A stretch of DNA of 64,000 nucleotides from Malus domestica. Lineage: Eukaryota > Streptophyta > Magnoliopsida > Rosales > Rosaceae. The stretch is from NCBI RefSeq assembly GCF_042453785.1, contig NC_091664.1:29808501-29872500 (forward strand), in the 5' to 3' direction. The translations under genes and the position numbers were made by a program. Under the pieces are notes generated by a model that saw only the letters and a program-made list of their open reading frames with translations, did not search any database and was not told the origin of the DNA. Of this stretch, positions 1 through 10,923 are shown piece by piece. Position 1 is the first letter of the stretch. Every line of letters starts with the position of its first letter.

Positions 1-2073
1 GTTTACACAGTATATAGGTTCAAGCTCTCCTTTAGTGAGTACAAGTGAATGATTTAGTACAAATGACATTAGGAAATATTGTGGAAGAATGATCTCGTAA
101 TCACGAAACTTTTAAGTACCGAAGTGTGGTATCGTCTTCACTTGCCTTATCTGTCTCATAGGTAGATGTGGCATCTTCTTTAGAAGTACTCTTCCTCCCT
201 CCAAGGGTGGTATCTTTAACTGGTGGAGATGCACAAGGTAATGTATCAATTTCACTTAACGCTTACTTGTAGTTTCAGGCTTGGTCAAGCGCGATACAAA
301 CCATGTAGTAGGAGTCCCCCAAGTCGCCGAGCTAGGGGATCTGCTGAAAGAGGTGACAGACAAGGTAAGCAATCAGAGCTCCAAGCAATCAGTCCCAGAT
401 CAGAAGTTTGATTTCGAGTTCCGGCTGATTGTTATCTTTCTCCTTATCATGCAGGTAGCATGAAGGATAAATAGAAGAAAAGGAGAAAATGTGATATGAG
501 ATACTTTTGCTTTTGAATAAGTAACTTTCCACAGGCTTATTCTTGAACTGGGCTGGAGGGTTTTCTTGTTTCCGCCAGAGTATAAGGCCGACTGAAGAAT
601 TTGAGGGTCAAAACAAGTCCATCAAATCTAGAGTACGTTTGACCCTGCTGATATGGGATACTTTTGCTATTGACAAAGTAGTGGATGTATCGGCACGTGT
701 TATGTTGCGCTTGTCTCCACATGTTTCCTTGTATCCTTCTCACTTGCCCTATTTGTTCCTCAGGCAGATGTGGTATCTTCTCGGGAAGCATAAGATGTTG
801 AAGATGAGTACTCGAGAGCAATGGGGTTCCAGGCAGTCAGTTCCGGACTAGAAGCTTGATTCCAAGTGCTGACTGATTGCTCTCTTTCTCTTTGTCTTGC
901 AGGTAAGAACAAGGCCAAAGGAAAAGACAGGGAAAAAGCATGATATGGGATACTCTTGCTTTTAACCCTGATGATATGAGATATTCTTGCTCTGGTGTAG
1001 CTTGTTTGCAGAGGTATTCTTGGGGGGAAAGAAAGCTGAGTATTTCGAGAGGCTTCGTTGAGAGTGCCCTCTCAGATATGAGGAAGGGTTGAGCATTTTT
1101 GCAGGTCTGCCTGTCCGTTGAGGATGGATGTCGACATATATAGGAGTTTCCCTAACAAGAAGGAGTAATACTATTCTTTTACCCTGCTTGGTCATAGCAC
1201 GGTAGTGGGAGTTGCCAGCTTCACTGTTTTAACTCTGTCAGAGCACTTTGAAAAAGTGGTATGTGGTATCTGGAAAGCTGATGTTACGTGTGAAGATTAC
1301 AGACAAGCTTTATCCAAGGAGATCTGGCTCTCGAAGTTGAGAAAGCGGTGTGAGGATTACATACAAGCTTTATCTAAGGGGCTCTCGAAGTTGAGAAAGC
1401 GGTGCCTCTTCGGTTTTCGAACAAGCAATCCTGTCGGGGATCTGTCTCTCGAGATTCGGAGAACGGTGCCTCTTCGATTTTTGAGAAAGCAATCCTGCTA
1501 GGAGTTTGGCTCTCGAGATTAGGAGAGCGGTGTCTCGTCGCTTTTTGAGAAAGTAATCATGTTGGGAGTCTGGCTCTCGAGATTCGGAGGACGGTGCCTC
1601 TTCGATCTTGAAGCAAGCAATCTTGTTGGGAGTGTTTTCTCGAATGTGAGTAAAGGTTAGGCCTGTTTGGTAGTCTACCTTGCCACGGAGCACAGAGGTT
1701 GATACACAGGGACTTTCCAATTATCCAGCAATTGTCCTGTTCCTTTACCCTTGTGGGTAATAATATGGTAGCTAGACCTTCAAAATTTATGTGTCTAAAC
1801 TTTGTTAGTGTTGTTTCTTTGCTATTCTTTTACCCTTCTTGGTCATAGCGATGTAATGGGAGCTGCAAGCTTCACGTGTCTAAACTTTGTCAGAGATTTT
1901 TGGCAAAGTTATCTGTGGTACCCGTGAGCTGATGTTGCGTGTGGAAAGTGGACGATTGAACAGTAACATTCACGTGCTTTCTACTTCACCAGAAATCTTC
2001 GACAGAATGCTCGTAATTTCCGCAAAGTTGAGTGTGCATGTGACAGGTGCTGACAAGGCTGAAAAAGCAGGTA

Positions 2074-2268
2074 CCTCTTCGATTTCTGAGATCGGCCCTC
2101 GTGGTCTCTAAGCAGCCCAGCTTTTGAGAAAGCAAGCGCCTCTTCGATTTCTACGATCGACCTTCGTGGTCTTTGAGCAACCCAGCTTTTGAGAAAGCAA
2201 ACGCCTCTTCGATTCCTGAGATCGGCCCTCGTGGTCTCTGAGCAGCCCAACTTTTGAGAAAGCAAACG
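2074..2268 (+). repeat. 65-bp tandem repeat, three units, in the copy A leader
   Basis: Units start with CCTCTTCG or a close variant at 2,074, 2,139 and 2,204; a fourth, partial unit begins at 2,269. Each unit reads through GATCGGCC and GTGGTCT to TTTTGAGAAAGCAA. Copy B has only two full units (from 19,709 and 19,772). A related array of about 64 bp, built on CTCTCGAGATTCGGAG, lies at 1,424-1,650. Confidence 0.8.
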
Positions 2269-2446
2269 CCTTTTCGATTTCTGAGCAGGCACATCTTCGA
2301 TTTCTGAAGCTCCATCGAGTGCAGATTTTTATAGAGGCTGGTATTAAGTTCCAAAGCACACTTGAATCTCCACCAGTAGAAGCTCCCTTCTTGCATTTCT
2401 AAGATCTTGATTTGTCCGACCTCTTTTCTCTTCAACACCTTTGAAA

Positions 2447-3121
2447 ATGTCTGGCCCCTCTGACCGTCGTTTTGACTTGAACCTTGTTGAAGAGGCAGCC
2501 ATGCCTTCTCCAGACAACATATGGCGCCCATCCTTCATATCCCCTACTGATCCTCTTACCGTTGGGGATTCCGTGATGAAGAATGATATGACCGCTGCGG
2601 TGGTGGCCATGAACCTTCTCACTCCCAAAGATAACAGACTACTTTCCAAACGGTCTGATGAGTTGGCTGTTAAGGATTCTCTGGCTCTCAGTGTTTAGTG
2701 TGCAGGTTCTGTGTCTAATATGGCCCAACGCCTATTTGCTCGAACCCGCCAAGTTGAATCATTGGCGGCTGAAGTGATGAGTCTCAAACAGGAGATTAGA
2801 GGGCTTAAGCATGAGAATAAACAGTTGCACCGGCTTGCACATGACTATGCTACAAACATGAAGAGGAAGCTTGACCAGATGAAGGAATCTGATGGTCAGA
2901 TTTTACATGATTATCAGAGGTTTGTGGGTTTGTTCCAAAGGCATTTATTGCCTTCGTCTTCTGGGGCTGTACCGCGTAATGAAGCTCCAAATGATCAACC
3001 TCTGATGCCTCCTCCTTCTAGGGTGCTGTCCAGTACTGAGGCTCCGAATGATCCCCCTCCGGTGCCTTCTCTTTCTGAGGCTCTGCCGACTGCTGAGACT
3101 TCTCCTAAGCAACCTTTGTGA
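2447..3121 (+). pseudogene. Coiled-coil ORF of the composite repeat, broken by one stop codon
   Basis: The reading frame starts at the ATG of MSGPSDRRFDLNL and matches the intact 225-codon copy at 20,015-20,689 with no indels. Here one CAG codon is TAG (2,696-2,698), so the frame is interrupted about a third of the way in. After the stop it continues from MAQRLFARTRQVESL to 3,121. Parts in order are: an N-terminal region with FDLNLVEE; a predicted coiled coil with heptad-like leucines (about residues 88-150); and a Pro/Ser-rich tail with two EAPND repeats. The two copies differ at about two dozen codons, a little over half of them replacements. I do not recognise the protein. It could be a degenerate gag-like or other element-encoded protein. 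Confidence 0.7.
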
Positions 3122-3382
3122 AGGCTCCCTCTTGTTTGTTTATTTTGACTCGTGTATATGTACATATTTGTAACTTCTTAGAGATATCAATAAATAAGCT
3201 TTGTTTCATTTCAACGTATTGTGTTAAATACACCAAAGCCTTCTTCACTAAGTTCTTTGAATTTTTCTTTTGTTGAAGCTTGTATGTTGAAGCTTTGTGA
3301 GTGGAGCATGTAGGTTGAGGTAGTGTTCCCTTAATTTCCCGAGTGGGGAAAACTTCTCGATTGGAGACTTGAAAAATCCAAG

Positions 3383-6300
3383 TCACTGAGTCGGGTCGGC
3401 TATATGAATCTTAGAACGCCATTGTGCTCGATCCTGTGTCATGTCCTCCGTTAGATCCAAGTACTCTAAGTCTTTTCTTAGAGTCTCTTCTAAAGTTTTC
3501 CTAGGTCTTCCTCTACCCCTTCGGCCCTGAACCTCTGTCCCATAGTCGCATCTTCTAACCAGAGCGTCAGTAGGCCTTCTTTGCACATGTCCAAACCACC
3601 GTAACCGATTTTCTTTCAGTTTTCCTTCAATTTCGGCTACTCCTACTTTACCTCGGATATCCTCATTCCTAATCTTATCATTTCTCATGTGCCCACACAT
3701 CCAACGAAGCATCCTCATCTCAGCTACACCCATTTTGTGTACGTGTTGATGCTTCACCGCCCAACATTCTGTGCCATACAGCATCGCCGGCCTTATTGTC
3801 GTCCTATAAAATTTTCCCTTAAGCTTCAGTGGCATACGACGATCACACAACACGCCAGATGCACTCTTCCACTTCATCCATCCAGCTTGTATTCTATGGT
3901 TGAGATCTCCATCTAATTCTCCGTTCTTTTGCAAGATAGATCCTAGGTAGCGAAAACGGTCGCTCTTTGGTATTTCCTGATCTCTGATCCTCACCCCTAA
4001 CTCATTTTGGTCTCCATTTGCACTGAACTTGCACTCCATATATTCTGTCTTTGATCGGCTTAGGCGAAGACCTTTAGATTCCAACACTTCTCTCCAAAGG
4101 TTAAGCTTTGCATTTACCCCTTCCTGAGTTTCATCTATCAACACTATATCGTCTGCGAAAAGCATACACCAAGGAATATCATCTTGAATATGTCCTGTTA
4201 ACTCATCCATTACCAACGCAAAAAGGTAAGGACTTAAGGATGAGCCTTAATGTAATCCTACAGTTATGGGGAAGCTTTCGGTTTGTCCTTCATGAGTTCT
4301 TACGGCAGTCTTTGCTCCTTCATACATATCCTTTATAGCTTGGATATATGCTACTCGTACTCCTTTCTTCCCTAAAATCCTCCAAAGAATGTCTCTTGGG
4401 ACCCTATCATACGCTTTTTCCAAATCTATAAAGACCATGTGTAAATCCTTTTTCCTATCTCTATATCTTTCCATCAATCTTCGTAAGAGATAGATTGCCT
4501 CCATGGTTGAGCGCCCTGGCATGAACACGAATTGGTTGTCCGAAACCCGTGTCTCTTGCCTCAATCTATGCTCAATGACTCTCTCCCAGAGCTTCATTAG
4601 CTTAATACCCCTATAGTTCATGCAATTTTGTACGTCGCCCTTATTCTTGTAAATAGGCACCAAGGTGCTCTTTCGCCACTCGTTTGGCATCTTCTTCGTT
4701 TTCAAAATCCTATTGAAAAGGTCAGTGAGCCATGCTATACCTGTCTCTCCCAAGGCTTTCCACACTTTAATCGGTATATCGTCTGGGCCCACTGCTTTTC
4801 TATGCTTCATCTTCTTCAAAGCTACAACCACTTCTTCCTTCCTGATTCGACGATAAAATGAGTAGTTTCTACACTCTTCTAAGTTACTCAACTCCCCTAA
4901 AAGAGTACTCCTTTCATGTCCTTCATTGAAAAAATTATGAAAATAACCTCTCCATCTGTCTTTGACCGCGTTCTCTGTAGCAAGAACCTTTCCATCCTCA
5001 TCCTTGATGCACCTCACTTGGTTTAGGTCTCTTGTCTTCTTTTCCCTTGCTCTAGCTAGTTTATAGATATCCAACTCTCATTCTTTGGTATCTAGTCGCT
5101 TATACATATCGTCATAAGCCGCTAACTTAGTTTCTCTCACAGCTTTCTTCGCCTCTTGCTTCGCTCTTCTATACATTTCACCATTTTCATCGGTCCTATC
5201 CTTGTATAAGGCTTTACAACATTCCTTCTTAGCCTTCACCTTTGTTTGTACCTCCTCATTCCACCACCAAGATTCCTTTTGGTATAGAGCAAAGTCCTTG
5301 AACTCTCCTAATACCTCTTTTGCTACTTTTCGGATACAGCTAGCCATGGAATCCCACCTTTGGCTAGCTTCCCCCTCTCTATCCCACACACACTGGGTGA
5401 TTACTTGCTCTTTGAAAATGACTTGTTTTTCTCCTTTTAGATTCCACCATCTAGTCCTTGGGCACTTCCAAGTCTTGTTTTTTTTTCTCACTCTTTTAAT
5501 ATGTACATCCATCACCAACAAGCGATGTTGATTAGCCAAGCTCTCCCCCGGTATAACTTTGCAATCCTTACAAGTTATACGATCCCTTTTCCTCATTAGA
5601 AGAAAATCTATTTGTGTTTTTGACGACCCACTCTTGTAGGTGATCACATGCTCTTCTCTCTTCTTAAAGAAGGTGTTGGCTAAGAAGAGATCATATGCCA
5701 TTGCAAAATCCAAGATAGCTTCCCCATCCTCATTTCTCTCCCCAAAACCATGGCCACCATGAAAACCTCCATAATTGCCTGTCTCCCTGCCCACGTGTCC
5801 ATTTAAATCTCCTCCTATAAATAACTTCTCCGTCTGAGCAATTCCTTGCACCAAGTCTCCAAGATCTTCCCAAAATTTCTCCTTCAAACTCGTATCCAAC
5901 CCTACTTGAGGTGCGTACGCACTAATCACATTGATGAGTTCTTGTCCTATTACAATCTTAATTGCCATGATTCTATCTCCTACCCTTTTAACATCTACAA
6001 CATCTTGTGTCAAGGTCTTGTCCACAATGATGCCAACACCGTTTCTCGTTCTATTTGTGCCCAAATACCAAAGCTTAAACCCTGAGTTTTCTAGATCTTT
6101 TGCCTTAAGACCAACCCACTTAGTTTCTTGTAGGCACATAATATTTATCCTTCTCCTCACCATAACTTCCACTACTTCCATAGATTTTCCCGTTAAGGTT
6201 CCTATATTCCACGTTCCTAAACGCATTCTACTCTCTTGAACCCTACCCTTCTGTCCTAGCTTCTTCACCATCCCCCGTCTAATAGGATCAAAGTACTTCT

Positions 6301-6529
6301 TTTGTGTGTCCTGTGTAAAGTTGATAGGAGCATATGCTCCCAAACAACTTTCAGTGGAGTCGTTCGAAAAGAAGTTTCTATGGCCCCCTTGCTCATTTAA
6401 CACTGCATCCGGGTGCCGATGGAGATACAGCGACCCTTGCTCACTTATCACTGTGCTTGGGCCACACAGCGCGCCACTTACGGGTGACGTCCTAGCTTTA
6501 GCGCGATTTCGTTCTGAATTCATTGTCAT
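3383..6529 (-). pseudogene. RTE-type LINE: endonuclease + reverse transcriptase ORF with two in-frame stops
   Basis: A single minus-strand frame of about 1,049 codons holds two domains. The first is an APE-type endonuclease (TWNIGTL, QETKWVG, SAYAPQ, GGDLNGHVG, QIDFLL). The second is a reverse transcriptase ([34 protein letters not shown], and the catalytic MLFADDIVL), followed by a C-terminal region with [11 protein letters not shown]. This layout and these motifs are those of plant RTE non-LTR retrotransposons. Only two nonsense codons break it: TGA at 5,078-5,080 between the domains and TAA at 4,247-4,249 in the reverse transcriptase. No frameshift is evident. The 3' end lacks the usual (TTG)n tail because the sequence is fused to the neighbouring element. 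It is very likely inactive. Confidence 0.9.
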
Positions 6530-6648
6530 AAGGATTCGACGTAACTGTGGAGTACCGGCTGTCGACTACCTGACGCCCTCCCCCTCCTCCTTTATCCGGG
6601 CTTGGGACCGGCAGTGTAAGATAAACTTACACAGACGGAGTTGATTAA
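3389..6648 (-). mobile_element. Composite repeat copy A, part 2: near full-length antisense RTE LINE
   Basis: RTE sequence runs from its 3' end (CACTGAGTCGGGTCGGC, 3,393 on) to its 5' region near 6,640. On the plus strand it is followed by a run of A (6,647-6,658). The 3' end is joined to the coiled-coil element at the same base as in copy B (20,959). Other pieces of the same LINE family are at 16,595-17,200, 20,959-21,396, 58,243-58,430 and at the right window edge. The plus-strand poly(A) right after the LINE 5' end is odd: it is what a retroposed plus-strand transcript covering the whole composite would show. Confidence 0.8.
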
Positions 6649-6664
6649 AAAAAAAAAAGAACAA

Positions 6665-7545
6665 ATAAATAAATAAAAATAATTGGGTTGGGCTTGGATA
6701 ATCCGGCCTAAAGCCTAAACTTAAAATGATTTGGGTTTGGGGTAATTGGGTTGGGTCTCAGCCCAAATGGGTTTGGGTTTCAAGGCAAACGAGTTGGGTT
6801 GACCCGTTTTCAGGCCAAGTTTTTGGCCCGTTTCTGGGTTGATTTTCCAAGGCTCATAACTTTTTTGTTTCTCAACCAAATCAAGTGATTCAAAAATGAA
6901 AGTTGTATTACTCGATGAGAGGAAGAGAATGGTACCTTGCACAATGGCTAACTTATTGTGGTTCGGCCAAAAAATGCCTGGAAAGGGACGGTGCTTGGGT
7001 GAAAATTTTGGAAAAGCTACACCGAGCTATTTTCTGTGATTCACGCACATACACAACTTAAAACAAGCTTTGATCTACTCCTAAAACACAACCAAAGAGT
7101 TTCTAGAAGCTTACCAACGTCAAAAAATTACAAAAACGTCAGGAAAGACGATGAATAATGAAAATGTTGCTAAAGAGTTTCTCGGCTTGTCACGGGATTT
7201 CCAAAGGTCCTTTGTCCACCTAGTGATGGTTTGTGGCTGCTGTGTGTATGTGTGTTTCAGAGACGAGGGTTGTAGAGAGAGAGAGAGGGCACAACATGAA
7301 GGGGAGAGGTAAAGAAAATGAGAGAAAGTGAGGGGGAGAGAGAGAGTTTGATAATTTTAGAAGAAGAAAAAGGGATAACTCGCGGGTCCAACAAGGGAAA
7401 AGGGAAAAGGAGGCCTCTAATAGGGGAGACCAAAAAGGAATGAAGGCCCCACAGGCACACACATTAAGACCCAAAAACAATTTTAAAAGAAAAATATCCC
7501 AAACTTAGTGAAATTACAAATTAATTTGGGGGTGGGGTTTCACAC
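6665..7545 (-). mobile_element. Truncated large LTR (Ty3/gypsy-like), first ~0.9 kb
   Basis: Read on the minus strand from 7,545, this begins TGTGAAACCCCACCCCC and matches the start of the complete solo-LTR-like insertion at 38,247-40,583. The shared part includes the leader with CT-rich runs and a later stretch rich in GGCCCAAA-type words. It is cut at about 6,665 where composite repeat A begins. It abuts the Copia element at 7,546, so it probably inserted there and its far end was lost. It has no coding capacity. Confidence 0.65.
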
Positions 7546-8405
7546 ATGGAGACATGATATTTAACAGATAAGGTGGGATATGGAAATTCAGACTCGTCAA
7601 ACACTACATGTCTGGAAATGTAGAACTTTGTATGAATTATGTCGTAACAAATGAAACCCTTGTATTTGGAAGCATACCCTAGGAAAATACAGTTGGTTGT
7701 CTTGGGTTGTAATTTGGTACTAATATAGGGTTTTAATAGTGGAAATAATGAGCAACCAAAGATTATGAGATGTTGGATATCTGGAACAACATCAAATAGT
7801 AGTTTAAAATGAGATTTGTTATGAAGTGTAGATGAAAACATTCTATTTATAAGGTACACAACAGTTTGGCATTCAAAAGACCAGAAAGTTTGTGGCAAAC
7901 AAGCTGTTTGCAATAGGGTTATAGTTGTTTCAATGATATGACCATGCTTTCTTTCGGCTAAACCATTTTGCTCAGGTGTGTAAAGGTAGGGCAATTGATG
8001 TTTAATCCATTTTTCCAAAATAAACTTTTGAAATAGTTTACTAAGGAATTTACCTCCACCATCACTTTGTAATGTTTTGATGGAAGTAGCAAAATGATTG
8101 GAAGCATAATTATAGAAGCCAACAAAAGTAGAGAAAACATCACTTTTATTGATAATGAGAAACAACCAACAATGTCTTGTGCATTCATCAATGAATGTCA
8201 CATAGTACCTAAAACCATCTACGGAAATACAAGGAGATGGACCCCATACATCACTGTGAATGACCTGAAAGGGATGTATTGACTTAGACACAGAATTGAC
8301 AAATGGTAATTTACAAAATTTACCTTCAAGACATGTATGACACATCATAGACAATGAATCAGGTAACACAGACACATTACATTTCTTTAACATGATAGAC
8401 ACCAC
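7521..8405 (-). pseudogene. Copia integrase fragment
   Basis: The translation starts in the pre-integrase zinc-binding region (CHTCLEGKF) and runs into an rve integrase core with HSDVWGPS, the second aspartate in QSDGGGKF, and the glutamate in EQNGLAERKHG. These form a plausible D-D-E set. The C-terminal GYASKYKGF motif is typical of Copia integrases. The last ~25 bases read into the neighbouring LTR, so the frame end is artificial. Upstream protease sequence (8,423-8,867) is in broken frames. Confidence 0.85.
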
Positions 8406-8930
8406 AAAATTGGAGGGGTGACCTAACCTATTATGCCAGAGACTAGAAGAACTTGATGTCCAAGATATGCAGTTTGAGCCTTGGAAGTGACAACATTACT
8501 TCTAGCTGCAAATGGTATTGGGTATAATCCATTACTGCATTGGCCTTGAAAAAGAATCCTCCATGTGGCTTTGTCCTGGATCCAAAAACAGAAAGCATCA
8601 TATATTAGCCAACAATTATTGTCCAAACATAGTCTATGCACAGACAAAAGATTATGAGATAATTGAGGAACATAAAGGACTGAATTAAGTTGCATGAGAT
8701 AATTGAGGAACATAAAAGACTGAATTAAGTTGCAAAGGTTTGAATGGAGTATGAAGAGTGGAGGAACTAATATGGAATATTGATAAACCTGCACCACTCG
8801 TAGTCTGAATTGTTTCATTAGTAGGATATGGGGAAGCCAATGTAAAATTAGTCAGATCAACAATCATATGTGAAGGTGCTCTGGAATTAGTAAGCCACAG
8901 TTGTTGAGGATGAGCACTTGGTTTATGAGG

Positions 8931-10101
8931 TTATGATGTTAAAACATGCATGGTTGTCAGAGCTTGAGGTGAAATGTTTGAGTTCCTGAAATTATTGTAT
9001 TTGGCACTATGATTCTTCCTCCCACAAATTTGACAACCCTCATAAACTGCACTATCAGAATTCCTGAATCTGCAGGTAGAAGCCAAGTGTCCAAAATTTC
9101 CACAAATCTGACATGATGTACTAGAAAATCCATGTTGCCTTGGTGGAGAAGTACCAAGAATACCAGGAGCTTGATTCACAATATAATTTCCATAGTTGGA
9201 CTTGGAACTCCTAAAACGAGAGTGAGAATCATATTGAAATTTGCCCTTGTTTTTGTTCTTACTGTAGTTTGGCTTGAACCCAGAAGAGTAGAAATGGGAC
9301 TGAGAAGAACCCCCATAGGAATACCAAATGAAGAATCCTCAGCTTTGGGAGAATCACCATAAGATTTTGAGCGACTGCCATTATTTCGAGCAACCATTGC
9401 AGATAAGAAGGGGTAATGGGAACATTTTCATTCATTGCTTCCTCAGCAAGTAACTAAGATTTGAGATCTTTCATGGAGATAACATTCTCACGGCCTCGAA
9501 TAATGGATCGCAGAGTATTGTACTCAGATGGGAAACCATTCAAGGTTAATATGACAATATCATCATCATCGAATTGAACTCCAGCAGCAAACACATAATC
9601 ACGAGCTTCTTTAATTCGTTTTAAATACAGTGAAATCAAATCAATACCTTTCTTGATATTTTGTAACTCAGATTTCATCTGAAAGATCGTAGCTCGAGTA
9701 ACAATAAAAAATTGTTCTTTGAGACGCACCCGCAGATCATAAGAACTAGTACTACCAATTACACAAGAAACACCAGAAAGGGATAATGTGGCTGTGATCA
9801 ATTGCATCAATGCCCGATAGTGCATTTTCCAGATCTTGAACTCATCACTTTCAAATGTAGATAGTCCATCACTTGAAGAAACAGCGGAATCCCCAAAAGT
9901 AGGCATAATAAATCGAGGAGGACAGAGATGAGACCTATCCACAAAACCCATAAGACCATGACCTTTAATAAGCAATTCGATCTGAAAATTCCAAGTCAAA
10001 TAGTTGGAATCATCAAGTTTGACAGTCACAGAAGATGAGACTGTTGATATGAGAGACATTATAGAAGAGTGAAGAATCTGCAATTGAGCAGAAGTCACCA
10101 T
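8931..10101 (-). pseudogene. Copia gag remnant with zinc knuckles
   Basis: The ATG at 10,101 opens a 215-codon frame with the Copia gag (UBN2-type) hallmarks KLDDSNYLTWNFQIELLI and LTLNGFPSEYNTL. It ends at 9,454. After a frame break the C-terminal part (8,931-9,179) carries one good CCHC knuckle (CQICGNFGHLASTC) and a second one that has lost its last cysteine (CQICGRKNHSAKYN). It is a degraded gene and part of the truncated Copia element. Confidence 0.8.
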
Positions 10102-10320
10102 TGTAGAAGATCAAGAGAAGAAACCCAGATGACAATTTTCTCTGAGAAATTAGAACAAACACTTGGTGTCCAAAGAAGAAGATGCACCTAGTTTAGAGAA
10201 GCAGAGAGCAATCATGATCCCAAGAAAAGAAGATCGATTGTGAAGCGTAGTAGGAAGCGGAAGCAGAAGAACCAAGATCAAGAAACCTTCAAGCCGAAAC
10301 TTTTCAGGTGAAAGATACCA

Positions 10321-10538
10321 TGTAAACAGAAGGAGAAATAACTATCTTGCAGAGGAAGAAAGTATGTTTGTATATTGTATTGAGAATAATACCAGATTAC
10401 ACTTATACAATGTGTATATATCTCGTTACATTGCTTAACTACTAAGCTAATACAAAACTCACAAGATGCTGACACTTGTCACAATCTCAGCTCATAGAAT
10501 CCTAACCAACTTAACTATTTTACACATTATATTTAACA
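10321..10538 (-). repeat. 5' LTR of the truncated Copia element, with adjacent PBS
   Basis: On the minus strand the LTR starts TGTTAAATATAATG and ends TTTACA. It is followed at once (10,309-10,320) by TGGTATCTTTCA, which resembles the initiator-Met tRNA primer-binding site TGGTATCAGAGC. No second copy of this LTR is seen in the window. Confidence 0.65.
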
Positions 10539-10923
10539 AACAAGAGGGGGGACCAAATGTAAATTTACATCTCTAGTTAGAGCAAAGATATGTTTAAATG
10601 ACATGTAAATATGATTTTTATATCTCTCTTTTGATGATGCTCCAAGAGAAAGTTAGAAGTGAAATTTCATTATTTTTTGCTTTGAAAAAGTCAATGGGAG
10701 GAGAGACTTCCCCATTGCAGGCCAAGGCATACCGTAAGCTGCTTTAAGGATTTAAAGAGGGAGTCTTAGTCCATTTTTTGGTTTTTCAGTACACACGAAA
10801 TGATTGTTCATGTATTATATGTCTGGTCTAGTTACAATATTGTTCCATTGATTGAACAAGGTGAATAGCTGAAGGCTAAATAACTGGATGATGGATGGAT
10901 GGATGGATGGATGGGTGGATGGA
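10539..10923. repeat. Intergenic gap with a GGAT microsatellite
   Basis: Between the Copia LTR and the calmodulin-like gene I see no gene. A (GGAT)n tract of about ten units occupies 10,885-10,923 and ends just before the gene's stop codon on the opposite strand. It lies in its 3' untranslated or flanking DNA. Confidence 0.7.

Larger units (their letters stand above)
1..3388 (+). mobile_element. Composite repeat copy A, part 1: element with a coiled-coil ORF
   Basis: This stretch is collinear with 17,342-20,958, at a few percent divergence, so it is a dispersed repeat. The window edge cuts off roughly its first 140 bp. It has a long non-coding leader (1-2,446) rich in short internal repeats and GTAAG / TTGCAG splice-like motifs. 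One ORF follows (2,447-3,121), then an A/T-rich tail with an AATAAA-like signal near 3,189. At about 3,389 it joins the 3' end of an RTE LINE in reverse orientation, exactly as in copy B. I see no reverse transcriptase, integrase or protease in this part, so it would be non-autonomous. I cannot assign a family; a LARD- or TRIM-like retroelement is the best guess. Confidence is high that it is a repeat and low on its class. Confidence 0.75.
7546..10538 (-). mobile_element. Truncated Ty1/copia retrotransposon (5' LTR, gag, integrase)
   Basis: Minus-strand order is 5' LTR (10,321-10,538), primer-binding site, gag, zinc knuckles, a protease/pre-integrase remnant and integrase. The element then stops at 7,546 against a large LTR fragment. 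The reverse transcriptase, RNase H and 3' LTR are missing. Several frame breaks separate the gag and pol pieces, so it is dead. The gag-integrase order is that of Copia. Confidence 0.88.
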
